From: Streptococcus uberis
GTDB lineage: Bacteria > Bacillota > Bacilli > Lactobacillales > Streptococcaceae
DNA length: 64,000 nucleotides
Assembly (NCBI RefSeq): GCF_000785785.1
Contig: NZ_JRQN01000010.1
Coordinates: 1-64,000, forward strand
Direction of reading: 5' to 3'
Part shown: positions 9,170 through 19,543 of the stretch, piece by piece
How the letters are laid out: each line of letters opens with the position of its first letter
How positions within the stretch are numbered: the first letter of the stretch is position 1
Made by a program: the position numbers and the translations under genes
The notes under the pieces: generated by a model
Told to the model about the DNA's origin: nothing
The model's input: the letters and a program-made list of their open reading frames with translations, nothing else
Databases searched by the model: none

Positions 9170-10366
9170 TTATTTTTCTGTTAACGCGGCTAAGCCTGGT
9201 AATTCTTTTCCTTCTAATAATTCCATTGATGCGCCACCACCTGTTGAGATCCATGAGAATTTATCAGCACGGCCAAGATTGATTGCTGCTGCTGCAGAAT
9301 CTCCACCACCGATGATAGATTTAACACCTGGTTGTTTTACAATAGCATCCATAACGCCAATTGTTCCTGCTTGGAAATCAGGGGTTTCAAAGACACCCAT
9401 TGGACCATTCCAAACAACAGTTTTGGCACCTTCAAGTGCTTCTTCAAATTCAACAATTGATTTAGGACCAATGTCTAAACCTAGGAAACCTTCTGAGATA
9501 GCTTCACCATCAGTATCACGTACTTCAGTATATCCAGCAAATGCATTAGCTTCTTTAGAGTCAACCGGAAGGATTAATTTACCATTTGACTTTTCAAGAA
9601 GTTCTTTAGCAACCTCAAGTTTATCTTCTTCTACTAAAGAGTTCCCAATCTCAATACCTTGAGCTTTGTAGAATGTATAAGTCATCCCACCACCGATTAG
9701 GACTTTATCAGCTTTTTCAAGTAAATTTTCAATAACACCAATTTTATCTGATACTTTTGAACCCCCTAAAATAGCAACAAAAGGACGCTCTGGTGTTTCT
9801 ACTGCTTCTTTAATATAAGCAATTTCATTTTCAAGTAAGAAACCTGCTACTGCTTTATCAACATTAGCAGAAATACCAACGTTTGAAGCATGGGCACGGT
9901 GTGCAGTACCAAATGCATCATTAACAAAGATACCATCTCCGAGTGATGCCCAATATTTACCTAGTTCAGGATCGTTTTTAGATTCCTTTTTGCCATCTAC
10001 ATCTTCAAAACGTGTATTTTCAACAAGTAAAACTTGTCTATCTTCAAGAGCTTCAATAGCTGTTTCAAGTTCAGCACCACGTGTTGAACCTGGGAAAATA
10101 ACATCTTGACCAAGTTTTTCTGCTAAGTTTTTAGCAACTGGTGCTAGTGATTTGCCATCTTTGTCTGCTTCTTCTTTTACACGTCCTAGGTGAGAGAAAA
10201 GAATTGCCCGGCCACCATTTTCAACAATATATTTAATTGTTGGTAGTGCCGCAGAAATACGGTTATCATTCGTGATAACACCGTCTTTTAAAGGTACATT
10301 AAAGTCAACACGTACAAGGACTTTCTTACCTTTTAAGTCAATGTCTTTTACAGTCATTTTAGCCAT
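9170..10366 (-). CDS. pgk: phosphoglycerate kinase
   Basis: Glycolytic enzyme transferring phosphate from 1,3-bisphosphoglycerate to ADP. The 398 residues are the full family length, with the N-terminal substrate motif [12 protein letters not shown] near 15-26, [10 protein letters not shown], the hinge NGPMGVFE and the nucleotide-binding GGGDSAAA near the C-terminus. It lies downstream of gap but has its own terminator-separated promoter. Its last 71 bases are duplicated further downstream. Confidence 0.97.
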   Translation of the reverse strand: MAKMTVKDIDLKGKKVLVRVDFNVPLKDGVITNDNRISAALPTIKYIVENGGRAILFSHLGRVKEEADKDGKSLAPVAKNLAEKLGQDVIFPGSTRGAELETAIEALEDRQVLLVENTRFEDVDGKKESKNDPELGKYWASLGDGIFVNDAFGTAHRAHASNVGISANVDKAVAGFLLENEIAYIKEAVETPERPFVAILGGSKVSDKIGVIENLLEKADKVLIGGGMTYTFYKAQGIEIGNSLVEEDKLEVAKELLEKSNGKLILPVDSKEANAFAGYTEVRDTDGEAISEGFLGLDIGPKSIVEFEEALEGAKTVVWNGPMGVFETPDFQAGTIGVMDAIVKQPGVKSIIGGGDSAAAAINLGRADKFSWISTGGGASMELLEGKELPGLAALTEK

Positions 10367-10400
10367 TTGAATAGACTCCTTAATATTTTTTATACTGACT

Positions 10401-10406
10401 ATTATA
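10401..10406 (-). promoter_or_regulatory. pgk -10 element
   Basis: Minus-strand GATATAATAG lies 35 bases before the pgk start; no convincing -35 was found. Confidence 0.5.
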
Positions 10407-10474
10407 TCATATTTATTTTCAATAATCTAAAATATGAAAACAATAAATTAATTATTTCACAATTTTTTCACTAA

Positions 10475-10502
10475 AAAAAGGAAGAGAATTCTCTTCCTTT
10501 CA
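10475..10502 (-). terminator. terminator after gap
   Basis: A perfect palindrome, AAAGGAAGAG-AATT-CTCTTCCTTT, followed by a T run on the minus strand between gap and pgk. Confidence 0.8.
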
Positions 10503-10514
10503 TGCTAATGATAA

Positions 10515-11525
10515 TTATTTAGCAATTTTTGCGAAGTACTCAAGCGTACGAACAAGTTGAGCAGTGTAAGACATTTCATTGTCATACCATGAAACAACTT
10601 TAACTAATTGATTTCCATCAACAGTTTGTACTTTAGTTTGAGTAGCATCGAATAATGAACCGAAAGCCATACCAACGATATCTGATGATACGATTGGGTC
10701 TTCAGTGTAACCATATGATTCATTAGCTGCTGCTTTCATAGCTGCATTAACTTCTTCAACTGAAGTTTCTTTGTCAAGAACAGCTACTAATTCAGTTACT
10801 GAACCAGTTGGAACTGGGACGCGTTGAGCAGCACCATCAAGTTTACCATTTAATTCAGGGATAACAAGACCAATTGCTTTAGCAGCACCAGTTGAGTTAG
10901 GAACAATGTTGTTTGCACCAGCGCGAGCACGACGTAAGTCACCACCACGGTGTGGTCCGTCAAGGAGCATTTGATCACCAGTGAAAGCGTGGATAGTAGT
11001 CATTAAACCTTGTTTTACACCAAAGTTATCTTGTAAAGCTTTAGCCATTGGAGCAAGACAGTTTGTAGTACATGAAGCACCTGAGATAACTGTTTCAGTT
11101 CCATCAAGGATATCATGGTTTGTGTTAAATACAACTGTTTTCACGTCATCTCCACCAGGAGCAGTGATAACAACTTTTTTAGCACCGTTTGCATGTAAAT
11201 GTTTTTCAGCAGCTGATTTTTTAGCAAAGAAACCAGTTGCTTCAAGAACGATTTCAACACCGTCAGTTGCCCAGTCAATTTGTTCTGGATCTTTTTCAGC
11301 GGAAACTTTAATGAATTTACCGTTAACGTCAAATCCACCATCTTTAACTTCTACAGTACCGTCAAAACGACCTTGAGTTGTATCATATTTTAACAAGTGT
11401 GCAAGCATGTTTGGATCTGTAAGATCGTTGATACGAGTTACTTCAACACCTTCAACATTTTGAATACGACGGAAAGCAAGACGTCCGATACGACCGAAAC
11501 CGTTAATACCAACTTTAACTACCAT
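10515..11525 (-). CDS. gap: glyceraldehyde-3-phosphate dehydrogenase
   Basis: NAD-dependent glycolytic enzyme of 336 residues. It has the Rossmann motif [12 protein letters not shown] at the N-terminus, the catalytic [12 protein letters not shown] with its cysteine near 152, and [15 protein letters not shown] near the end. I used the ATG at 11525, preceded by AAGGAGG; a longer in-frame extension has no support. In pyogenic streptococci this protein is also found on the cell surface (Plr/SDH), although it has no signal peptide. Confidence 0.97.
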   Translation of the reverse strand: MVVKVGINGFGRIGRLAFRRIQNVEGVEVTRINDLTDPNMLAHLLKYDTTQGRFDGTVEVKDGGFDVNGKFIKVSAEKDPEQIDWATDGVEIVLEATGFFAKKSAAEKHLHANGAKKVVITAPGGDDVKTVVFNTNHDILDGTETVISGASCTTNCLAPMAKALQDNFGVKQGLMTTIHAFTGDQMLLDGPHRGGDLRRARAGANNIVPNSTGAAKAIGLVIPELNGKLDGAAQRVPVPTGSVTELVAVLDKETSVEEVNAAMKAAANESYGYTEDPIVSSDIVGMAFGSLFDATQTKVQTVDGNQLVKVVSWYDNEMSYTAQLVRTLEYFAKIAK

Positions 11526-11638
11526 TAGTGATTTCCTCCTTATGAAAATCAAAAGAATTATTATTAAAGGGATTTCTCCCTAACTATATTGTGAAAAGAT
11601 TAACTTGAAGATATCCCCAAAAACCTTTCAACATGACT

Positions 11639-11667
11639 ATTATATAACTATTTCAGAAAAAATGCAA
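11639..11667 (-). promoter_or_regulatory. gap promoter
   Basis: TTGCAT (11662-11667) and TATAAT (11639-11644) on the minus strand with a 17-base spacer, giving an mRNA leader of about 105 bases. Confidence 0.7.
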
Positions 11668-11781
11668 ACGAAATAGCCATTTTCATTATGGTAACAAAGC
11701 GGTCTATTCCATATTCTACAAGCATCAACGAAAATCCAATTTCTGTTCTATATCATAAATTTTTATAACTACTGGAGCAAA

Positions 11782-11810
11782 AAAAGATTAGGATTTCACT
11801 CCTAATCTTT
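11782..11810 (-). terminator. terminator after fusA
   Basis: AAAGATTAGGA and TCCTAATCTTT pair around a 6-base loop, with T residues on the minus strand just after the fusA stop. Confidence 0.8.
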
Positions 11811-11821
11811 CTTTTCAGTGA

Positions 11822-13899
11822 CTATTCACCGTGATTTTTTTTGATAATTTCTTCTTGTACTGATTTAGGAACATCTTCATAGTGGTCAAACACCATCATG
11901 AATGTACCACGTCCTTGAGTTGCAGAACGAAGAATAGTTGCATAACCAAACATTTCAGCAAGTGGAACAAAGGCACGAACAACTTGTACATTTCCACGAG
12001 CTTCCATACCATCAACACGTCCACGACGAGCTGTAACGTGTCCCATAACATCTCCTAAGTTATCTTCTGGAGCTGTTATAGTAACAAGCATCATTGGTTC
12101 TAGGATAGCTGGTGCAGCAGATTTAGCTGCTTCTTTAAGCGCAAGTGATGCAGCAATCTTGAAGGCAGTTTCTGATGAATCGACATCATGGTATGATCCA
12201 TCGTAAAGTTTTGCTTTAACGTCTACAATTGGGTATCCCGCAAGAACACCGTTAGCCATAGATTCAACAAGACCTTTTTCAACAGCTGGGATAAATTCAC
12301 GAGGGACAACACCACCAACGATAGCATTTTCAAACTCGAACCCTTTACCTTCTTCGTTTGGCGTAAATTCAATCCAAACATCACCAAATTGACCTTTACC
12401 ACCAGACTGGCGTTTGAAGAATCCACGTGCTTGTGTTCCTTGACGGAATGTTTCACGGTAAGATACTTGAGGAGCACCTACGTTTGCTTCAACTTTGAAT
12501 TCACGGCGCATACGGTCAACAAGAACGTCAAGGTGAAGTTCACCCATACCAGCGATAACAGTTTCACCAGTTTCAACGTTAGTTTCAACACGGAAAGTTG
12601 GATCTTCTTCAGCAAGTTTTTGAAGGGCAACACCCATTTTATCTTGGTCTGCTTTAGATTTAGGTTCAACCATTAATTGGATAACCGGTTCTGGAACATT
12701 GATAGATTCAAGAATAACTTTAGCTTTTTCATCAGTTAATGAATCACCAGTGTAGTATTTTTCAAACCAACAGCCGCAGCAATATCACCAGCATAAACTG
12801 TTTCAATTTCTTTACGAGTGTTTGCGTGCATTTGAAGAATACGACCAATACGTTCACGTTTGTCTTTAGATGTGTTCATAACATATGAACCACTTTGAAG
12901 AACACCTGAGTATACACGGAAGAATGTTAGACGACCTACGAATGGGTCAGTCATAATCTTGAAGGCAAGAGCTGCGAATGGTTCTTCATCAGAAGCAGGA
13001 CGAGTTTCTTCTTCTTCTGTATCAGGATTGATACCTTTGATTGCAGGAATATCAAGTGGGCTTGGTAAGTAGTCAATAACTGCATCAAGCATCATTTGAA
13101 CACCTTTATTTTTAAAGGCAGATCCACACATTACTGGGAAGAACTCAACATTAATAGTAGCTTTACGGATAGCAGCCATCAATTCTTCATTAGTGATTTC
13201 TTCACCTTCAAGGTATTTCATCATTAATTCTTCATCAGTTTCTGCAACAGCTTCAACTAATTTTTCACGGTATTCTTCAGCTTGTTCAACGAATTCTGCT
13301 GGGATGTCCTCTTCAAGGATGTCTGTACCAAGGTCATTAGTATAGATTTCAGCTTTCATTTTGATCAAGTCAATAATTCCACGGAAATCATCTTCAGCAC
13401 CAATTGGTAATTGAATTGGGTGAGCATTTGCTTGAAGTCTATCATGTAAAGTGCTTACTGAGTAAAGGAAATCTGCACCGATTTTATCCATTTTGTTAGC
13501 AAAAACGATACGTGGAACACCATACTCAGTTGCTTGACGCCAAACTGTTTCTGTTTGAGGCTCAACACCTGATTGTGCATCAAGAACTGTTACTGCACCA
13601 TCAAGTACACGAAGTGAACGTTGAACTTCAATTGTAAAGTCCACGTGTCCTGGTGTATCAATGATATTTACACGGTGTCCATCCCATTGAGCAGTTGTTG
13701 CTGCTGATGTGATTGTGATACCACGTTCTTGTTCTTGTTCCATCCAGTCCATTTGAGAAGCACCTTCATGTGTTTCACCGATTTTATGAATTTTACCAGT
13801 GTAATAAAGGATACGCTCTGTAGTTGTTGTTTTACCAGCATCAACGTGAGCCATGATACCGATATTACGAGTTTTTTCAAGTGAAAATTCGCGAGCCAT
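11822..13899 (-). CDS. fusA: elongation factor G, frameshifted as sequenced
   Basis: Translocation GTPase of protein synthesis. The N-terminal part has G1 [12 protein letters not shown]3 DTPGHVDF and G4 NKMDK; the C-terminal part ([13 protein letters not shown] onward) carries domains III-V. The frame breaks near 12745-12752: the first frame ends KNTTLVIH, and inserting one A restores [15 protein letters not shown], the normal family sequence. Joined length is about 692 residues, as expected. Because EF-G is essential, a one-base deletion here is most likely a sequencing or assembly error. It lies downstream of rpsG. Confidence 0.93.
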
Positions 13900-13935
13900 T
13901 AGGTTATTTCTCCTATATTTTTATTTAATATGAAT

Positions 13936-13941
13936 ATTATA
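13936..13941 (-). promoter_or_regulatory. possible fusA -10 element
   Basis: Minus-strand GATATAATATTC lies after the rpsG terminator and about 37 bases before fusA, so fusA may be partly uncoupled from the ribosomal protein genes. The -35 is weak. Confidence 0.4.
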
Positions 13942-13952
13942 TCATTATTTAT

Positions 13953-13979
13953 AAAAAACGGATAGGCAGGACCTACCCG
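13953..13979 (-). terminator. terminator after rpsG
   Basis: CGGGTAGG and CCTATCCG pair (one G-U) around a short loop, followed by TTTTTT on the minus strand between rpsG and fusA. Confidence 0.65.
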
Positions 13980-14038
13980 TAATCACGACAATCTTAACGA
14001 CTTAGACTTAAGCAATCTTAAATCTATTAGTCATCATC

Positions 14039-14509
14039 TTACCAACGGAAGTGAGCAAATGCACGGTTAGCTTCAGCCATTTTGTGAGTATCTTCACGTT
14101 TTTTAACAGATGCACCAGTATTGTTTGCAGCATCCATAATTTCTTTAGCAAGACGATCTTTCATAGTATGTTCACCACGAGAACGTGATGCATTTACTAA
14201 CCAACGTAGTCCTAATGTAGTACGACGTTCTGGACGAACTTCAACTGGGACTTGGTAGTTTGATCCACCAACACGACGTGCACGTACTTCAAGTACAGGC
14301 ATGATGTTGTCCATTGCTGTTTCAAATACTTCAAGAGCATCCGTTCCAGTAGCTTCTTTGATAGCTTCAAAAGCATCATAGACGATAGTTGCAGCAGTAC
14401 CACGTTTACCATCAAGCATAACACGGTTGATAAGACGTGTTACGATTTTTGAGTTATATAATGGATCTGGTAATACTTCGCGTTTAGGCGCTTGATTTTT
14501 ACGACTCAT
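14039..14509 (-). CDS. rpsG: 30S ribosomal protein S7
   Basis: 156 residues, the full family length. It contains [22 protein letters not shown] near the start and [13 protein letters not shown], the standard S7 sequence. S7 nucleates the 30S head on 16S rRNA and in other bacteria represses translation of its own operon. It follows rpsL by 20 bases in the classical rpsL-rpsG(-fusA) order. Confidence 0.97.
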   Translation of the reverse strand: MSRKNQAPKREVLPDPLYNSKIVTRLINRVMLDGKRGTAATIVYDAFEAIKEATGTDALEVFETAMDNIMPVLEVRARRVGGSNYQVPVEVRPERRTTLGLRWLVNASRSRGEHTMKDRLAKEIMDAANNTGASVKKREDTHKMAEANRAFAHFRW

Positions 14510-14529
14510 TTGTTCTTATCCCCCTTCTA

Positions 14530-14943
14530 TTATCCTTTAGGACGTTTAGCACCGTATTTAGAACGGCCTTGTTTACGATCCGCAACACCTGCAGTATCAA
14601 GTGCTCCACGAACGATATGGTAACGTACCCCCGGAAGGTCTTTTACACGTCCACCACGGATAAGTACCACACTGTGCTCTTGCAAGTTGTGGCCAATACC
14701 TGGGATGTATGCAGTAACTTCAATAAGGTTGCTCAAACGTACACGAGCAAATTTACGAAGGGCAGAGTTAGGTTTTTTAGGTGTCATAGTTCCAACACGA
14801 GTTGCAACACCACGTTTTTGTGGTGCAGACATTTTAGTGTGAACTTTTTTGTGGCTGTTGTAACCGATGTTTAAAGCTGGTGAATCTGATTTTTCAACTT
14901 TAGATTTACGTGGTTTACGTACCAACTGGTTAATTGTAGGCAT
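14530..14943 (-). CDS. rpsL: 30S ribosomal protein S12
   Basis: 137 residues. The decoding-centre protein with [13 protein letters not shown] at the N-terminus, the [17 protein letters not shown] loop and the conserved PGVRYH region. The lysines in TPKKPNSA are wild type, so no classical streptomycin-resistance substitution is visible at that site. First gene of the operon. Confidence 0.97.
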   Translation of the reverse strand: MPTINQLVRKPRKSKVEKSDSPALNIGYNSHKKVHTKMSAPQKRGVATRVGTMTPKKPNSALRKFARVRLSNLIEVTAYIPGIGHNLQEHSVVLIRGGRVKDLPGVRYHIVRGALDTAGVADRKQGRSKYGAKRPKG

Positions 14944-15080
14944 CTACATTCTCCTGTATTTTTTTATTTTTGGTTGATATAGCGCTGGTGACAACCTATA
15001 TCCGGGTGTACTTTTTGCAACAATTGTCAGCACGTCTCTGTACACTTTTGAGAGACCAAAAGTAAAAAGTACCGTCTACT

Positions 15081-15110
15081 ATAGTAACATAGACGATCCT
15101 TTTTTGTCAA
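15081..15110 (-). promoter_or_regulatory. rpsL promoter
   Basis: TTGACA (15105-15110) and TACTAT (15081-15086) on the minus strand with an 18-base spacer. It gives a leader of about 130 bases with self-complementary segments, which may serve ribosomal-protein feedback. Confidence 0.65.
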
Positions 15111-15131
15111 TCAAATTTTAGTTGATTTTTT

Positions 15132-17891
15132 CTATAATCTTCCTTGTCTTTTAAGTTTAACACCTGCAAGACCAACAGCAGATAACATGACAACTCCAGC
15201 CCTTACGGCACGTTGAGTACTTTCATCGTTAGCAGCACCTATACTACTTACCGTTGTTGAACCATAGTAGTCTGATTCACGACTCGTGTCACTAACACTA
15301 TCTACAACTTTTTTTAGAACACTCTGACTTGGTAATGATTCTGGAACTACTGCAACAATTGCCTGAGCAATCTTACTCGCCTCATTTGTTAACACCTTGT
15401 TAGATTCCGTCATTACTGAAGACGTCGCTGTAGCAATTTTTTCAGAAATCTCAGCTTTAATTTGTGCGACTTCCTTCTCTGATTTTTGATCCATTGCAAC
15501 TGGTTTAGACTCTTGTTCAACAACTTCCGAAGACACAGCACTGATTAGTTCTGCACCCACTACTGCTGCCAACTCTGGTGCAACCTGTCTATCCACAACC
15601 GCTTTTTTCAACGGTGCAGGTTTTGCTACAACCATCAGCGCTTGTGGCTTAACAGTTGGTGCTAGAGCTTGAGTCTGGTTTTTAACCTTCGCTTTTTCTG
15701 CGTTTGCTTTTACAACCGTATTTAATAGCGTCAATTGTTTTTCAGATAGTTTAATAGCATCTAGCAATCTTGTTCTGGTTGAGTACAATGCCGCTAACGT
15801 TTCTTTATTCGCTTTTAATTTCGCCTTCGTTACAACTAATTCTTTTTCAGCCTTAACCAAAGCATCACGAGCAACAGTCACACGATTTGGATTTTGTTTT
15901 AAGGTCAACAGTTTTTCCAAATTGGTTTTTTTATCAACCAAGCTAGTAACTTGTGCCGAAGCTTGTATCAACTTACCTTCAAGTGTTTTTAATGAAAGCT
16001 TAGCGCTGTTCAAACTTAGAAGAGTGTGATCAAGTTTCGCTTTAACATCTGCTTGTTGCTTCTTAGCTGATGCTAGTTGAATACGCAAACCCTCTTTAGA
16101 TTGCTTAGCCTGAATTGATTGTGCTTCAAACTTAGCCAAACTTTGCTTAGCAGCGGTTAATTTTGTATTTAATTGCGTAACTTTAGCTTGCGCTGTTTTT
16201 ACAACCTCTTCTGATGAAAGATGATTTAAGCGATTTTCAAGAGTTGAAATATCGCCTTTTATAGTAGAAATAGTGGTTTTCAACTTCTGAATTTGAGTAG
16301 CATTGTTAACCGTTGTTTTTCCAGCAACTACTTGTTTCGTGCTAAATAAATTCGGATTTTGGATATTTGATTTCGGAATAAGTAAGAAATGCGTATCCAA
16401 ACCACCTACTGATTCTGTTGAGAAACCTAAGTAAATTGGATTACTTGAATTTGCTTTATCTGTACGTAGAAAGTTAATTGCGTGTCCCCAAGTATTGCCA
16501 TGTAAATCATCTGTAAACAGCATATACTTAAGTGTATTGTAGATACTTCTCTTGATACCATTAACTGTGTGAAGGTCATCAAACATTCCGAAGTTTTCAT
16601 ACATATTGTCGTCTTTAGCTTTTAAACCAACACGACTTGCCGAGCTTTCAATAATCGTCCGGTCATGCGGTCCAATTCCGTAGTGGCCACCAGCTCCAAC
16701 TTGCCCATATGTAAAGTAAGGGATACTATTTTTATGAGTCGCTTTATATTGATCAGTTACCATACGAGCAAACTGTTGAGAACCTTCTGTAACGACAATT
16801 TGCGATAAGTTCAATTGCGAACGAACAGAGTTTAACATCTGTGCCGTAAACAGCGCCAATTCATTTTGAACATCAGCTGTTAAATTGTCAAGATTAACTT
16901 GACGATTGATGTCTTTAGCAATATCTTTATAACTATTTAACACCATTCCTTTTTTAGCTTTCGAACTAATCCTTTGTTCAAGGGCTTGAAAGGCAACATT
17001 ATAGGGCCAAGAACCAATATAGCCGCTAGCAGCTAATTGTTTTAACTCATTAATTGGATAGCTTGATGGTAATACAAAGGTATTATTTCCTACAATATTG
17101 GTTGAGGTTTGCGTCAGTTGAGACTGCGCAGCATTTAATTCAGCTTGCTTTGCAGTAAGCGCTGATTTGTTTGTTGTAAGACTAGTTGATAATGAACGTT
17201 TAGTCTCTTCCTTAACTAGATTTAAATTAGATTGAGCTTTTGTTAAATCAGTTGTTGTAATTTTGACTGCTTTTTCGGCAGCTGCAATTTGTGATGCAAT
17301 AACTTCCGGTTTGTTAACCATGGTTGTTACATCTGCAACTGTTTTGTCTGCAGATGCTACTTTTGCCACAAGAGCTTTAGCTGCTTCATTTTCGTTTGCT
17401 ACAAGTTGCCTTTGTTTTTCAACATCTGTACTGACTAGTTTTTCATTAGCCCGCGCCTGCACCAGATCTTGGTTAGTTTGATTTAATTTAGCTTGATTGT
17501 CCGAAACAAGTTTCGTAAATTCTTTATCATTTGCTATTGATACAACAGTAAGGGTATTTTGGGCACTAGCTACTGCTTTTTCTTGACTAGCAACACCTGA
17601 CATTAAATCAGAAACTTCCAGACTCTTTTCTTTAATATCTTGATTAACTTCAATGAGCTCTGTTTGTTGCGTTACTAATTGCGTTTGAGTCTTTTTAACT
17701 GCAGCACTCGCAGCCTCTGCACTTAAAGGCACAAGCGATGATTCCTTATTAGAATTTCCGTTTCCTTTTGGCGATAAATCATCAGCCTTAACCTGATGCG
17801 TCACACCCACACTAGCTCCAAGTAGAGCAAGCGTAGATGTTAATGCGATTGTGGCTTTGATGTGGTTTGTTTTCGCGTTATCCAATTCCAT
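15132..17891 (-). CDS. SEC10/PgrA-type secreted surface protein, long coiled coil with CAP-like domain
   Basis: A 919-residue exported protein. A signal peptide (about 1-36, ending VKA) is followed by an Ala/Gln/Lys-rich coiled coil (about 55-270), a globular region (about 280-530) with SCP/CAP-like motifs (WGHAINFL, ENFGMF, and a histidine-rich GGHYGIGPHDR), a second coiled coil (about 540-740), a Pro/Val/Ala-rich stretch and a final hydrophobic helix with a KLKRQGR tail. The family was named for plasmid surface exclusion but is chromosomal in pyogenic streptococci. No LPXTG precedes the final helix (SSIGAAND instead), so sortase anchoring is doubtful. Monocistronic in appearance, between rpsL and purR. 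Confidence 0.75.
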   Translation of the reverse strand: MELDNAKTNHIKATIALTSTLALLGASVGVTHQVKADDLSPKGNGNSNKESSLVPLSAEAASAAVKKTQTQLVTQQTELIEVNQDIKEKSLEVSDLMSGVASQEKAVASAQNTLTVVSIANDKEFTKLVSDNQAKLNQTNQDLVQARANEKLVSTDVEKQRQLVANENEAAKALVAKVASADKTVADVTTMVNKPEVIASQIAAAEKAVKITTTDLTKAQSNLNLVKEETKRSLSTSLTTNKSALTAKQAELNAAQSQLTQTSTNIVGNNTFVLPSSYPINELKQLAASGYIGSWPYNVAFQALEQRISSKAKKGMVLNSYKDIAKDINRQVNLDNLTADVQNELALFTAQMLNSVRSQLNLSQIVVTEGSQQFARMVTDQYKATHKNSIPYFTYGQVGAGGHYGIGPHDRTIIESSASRVGLKAKDDNMYENFGMFDDLHTVNGIKRSIYNTLKYMLFTDDLHGNTWGHAINFLRTDKANSSNPIYLGFSTESVGGLDTHFLLIPKSNIQNPNLFSTKQVVAGKTTVNNATQIQKLKTTISTIKGDISTLENRLNHLSSEEVVKTAQAKVTQLNTKLTAAKQSLAKFEAQSIQAKQSKEGLRIQLASAKKQQADVKAKLDHTLLSLNSAKLSLKTLEGKLIQASAQVTSLVDKKTNLEKLLTLKQNPNRVTVARDALVKAEKELVVTKAKLKANKETLAALYSTRTRLLDAIKLSEKQLTLLNTVVKANAEKAKVKNQTQALAPTVKPQALMVVAKPAPLKKAVVDRQVAPELAAVVGAELISAVSSEVVEQESKPVAMDQKSEKEVAQIKAEISEKIATATSSVMTESNKVLTNEASKIAQAIVAVVPESLPSQSVLKKVVDSVSDTSRESDYYGSTTVSSIGAANDESTQRAVRAGVVMLSAVGLAGVKLKRQGRL

Positions 17892-17915
17892 GATTCTCTC
17901 TTTTCTTCTTTGGTG

Positions 17916-18728
17916 TTAATCAAAGATATTCCCAAGCTCGACAACGACATTGTTATTTTTAACATCAATTTCTGATACTTTTAACAATGACTTGTAAGCC
18001 ATGTCTTCTCTCTCTTCTTGAGCGTTTTCTGCAAATACGGCTACGCCAACTAAGGTACTATCAAATTCCGTTAACAAACTAATCATCCCTGTAATTGTAC
18101 CACCACCCTTAAGGAAGTCATCTACAATTAAGACACGACTATTAGGTTTTAAGCTTCGCTTAGATAAGAACATTTTTTCAATACGATCACTTGATGCACT
18201 GGCATAATTAACAGATACTGTTGATCCTTCAGTAATTTTCAAATCACGGCGAACAATGACAAACGGTACATTAAGTATGTTTGCAACTGCATTCGCTAAA
18301 GGAACACCTTTAGTAGCTACCGTCATCACAGCATCGATTTTTTGTCCTTTAAAAGCATTTGCAATAATACGCCCAATATTTTGCAAGGTTTTGGGCGTAC
18401 TTAGAATATCAGATAAGTAAATATAGCCTCCAGGAAGGATTCTATTGTTTTCTGATAACTGCTGACACAAATCTTCCACAATAGCTATAGCTTCTTCTTT
18501 TGAAATAGTTGGTGTAAAAATAACCCCACCACTGGCACCAGTTAGTGTTTCTATTTCACCAATATTTGCCTCTTCAAAGGCTTTTTTTATAATGGCTATG
18601 TCTTCTGAGATAGATGATTTTGCTGCTTCATATTTCATTGCAAAAGTGTTTAAACTTGTTAATTTATAAGGGTTGTTGATCAGATAATTTGAAATGACAA
18701 CCATACGTTCACTACGTCTTAATTTCAT
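17916..18728 (-). CDS. purR: purine biosynthesis regulator PurR (PRPP-sensing)
   Basis: 270 residues: an N-terminal winged helix (about 1-75) joined to a phosphoribosyltransferase-like domain with the PRPP motif VLIVDDFLKGGGT near 200-212. In Lactococcus and streptococci this protein activates purine genes at PurBox sites when PRPP is high; in Bacillus it represses. A possible PurBox upstream suggests autoregulation. Confidence 0.93.
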   Translation of the reverse strand: MKLRRSERMVVISNYLINNPYKLTSLNTFAMKYEAAKSSISEDIAIIKKAFEEANIGEIETLTGASGGVIFTPTISKEEAIAIVEDLCQQLSENNRILPGGYIYLSDILSTPKTLQNIGRIIANAFKGQKIDAVMTVATKGVPLANAVANILNVPFVIVRRDLKITEGSTVSVNYASASSDRIEKMFLSKRSLKPNSRVLIVDDFLKGGGTITGMISLLTEFDSTLVGVAVFAENAQEEREDMAYKSLLKVSEIDVKNNNVVVELGNIFD

Positions 18729-18757
18729 ATTTGCCCCATTTTATTGTACTTTTAATA

Positions 18758-18792
18758 AGTATAACATATTAGACAGAAAAAGACGAACGTTC
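18758..18792 (-). promoter_or_regulatory. purR promoter with possible PurBox
   Basis: Minus-strand TGTTATACT is an extended -10 (18758-18766). Upstream, GAACGTTC at 18784-18791 in an AT-rich setting resembles the PurBox core CCGAAC, but matches only partly. Confidence 0.45.
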
Positions 18793-18945
18793 AGAAAAAA
18801 ATATGTTCATCTTTTAACATTTAACATGTGTTTGTAACATTTGCTGATTTTTCCTTTTGAAAAAACCTGACAAACCTTATTATATTAGGATTTAGATACT
18901 TTCGAGCAAAAAAACTTTGCCTAACTTGCCTTCCAATTTAGATAT

Positions 18946-18971
18946 AACAACTACTTCTAGAAGTAGTTGTT
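18946..18971. repeat. perfect palindrome overlapping the end of the KTSC gene
   Basis: AACAACTACTTCT and AGAAGTAGTTGTT form a 13-bp inverted repeat without a loop, overlapping the stop codon. It resembles a terminator stem but lacks a following T run on the minus strand. Confidence 0.5.
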
Positions 18972-19182
18972 ATTGTCCACCTTTTCTGATTATCACACCT
19001 GCATTATTGCTTGCAAAATCATGTATTTTCTCGTCACTAATATCTATCATAAGCTCATCAAAATAAACTTTTGGAATACCATGAAAACGATGTATATAGC
19101 CATTTAAAAATTGTATTTCAACAATCTCATTTTCCCAACCAATATTGTCAATTAGTTGTGAGGGTATTTTTTCTCTTTTCAC
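18970..19182 (-). CDS. small KTSC-domain protein
   Basis: A 70-residue protein. The central segment VEIQFLNGYIHRFHGIPKVYFDELM matches the KTSC fold (small domain of unknown function, often beside nucleic-acid enzymes). I chose the GTG at 19182, which has GGAGG seven bases upstream, over an ATG 18 bases earlier that overlaps the ribosome site. It stands alone between purR and yhaM. No function is known. Confidence 0.6.
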   Translation of the reverse strand: MKREKIPSQLIDNIGWENEIVEIQFLNGYIHRFHGIPKVYFDELMIDISDEKIHDFASNNAGVIIRKGGQ

Positions 19183-19358
19183 TCTTTTTCCTCCGTCCAT
19201 GCCGTATTAGTCACATAAGTAAGTTAACACGTGAAATGATGCTATGATAAGAAAATTTAGGCACTTTTATTATATCACATTATAGCTACCATACTCATAA
19301 TAAGTGAACCAGAAATTGCACAGTCTGTAAGACTTAGACCAGACCCGTTATATTGATT

Positions 19359-19431
19359 AAAACATACTAAGATTAGTAGTGAGGAAATCTCCGACGGGAG
19401 AGAGTACTTACTACTAATCTTAGTATGTTTT
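19359..19431. repeat. long perfect inverted repeat with nested inner hairpin
   Basis: A 21-base arm (19359-19379, beginning AAAACATACTAAG) is perfectly complementary to 19411-19431. The 31-base loop contains a second hairpin, CTCC-GACG-GGAG (19389-19400). The right arm is followed by a short T run on the plus strand. The stem is longer than a typical terminator and no gene is adjacent on the plus strand, so its role is open: terminator, small RNA or remnant of a mobile element. Confidence 0.6.
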
Positions 19432-19543
19432 TGATGCTTTTTAAATGGCATAAGAGGGCATTTTTTAGACTTGGGCTAAAAAATGAGTCATGGAATTCCT
19501 AAAGGAAGTCGCTGACGTCCCTGCCAAATAAAAAAGCAACAAA

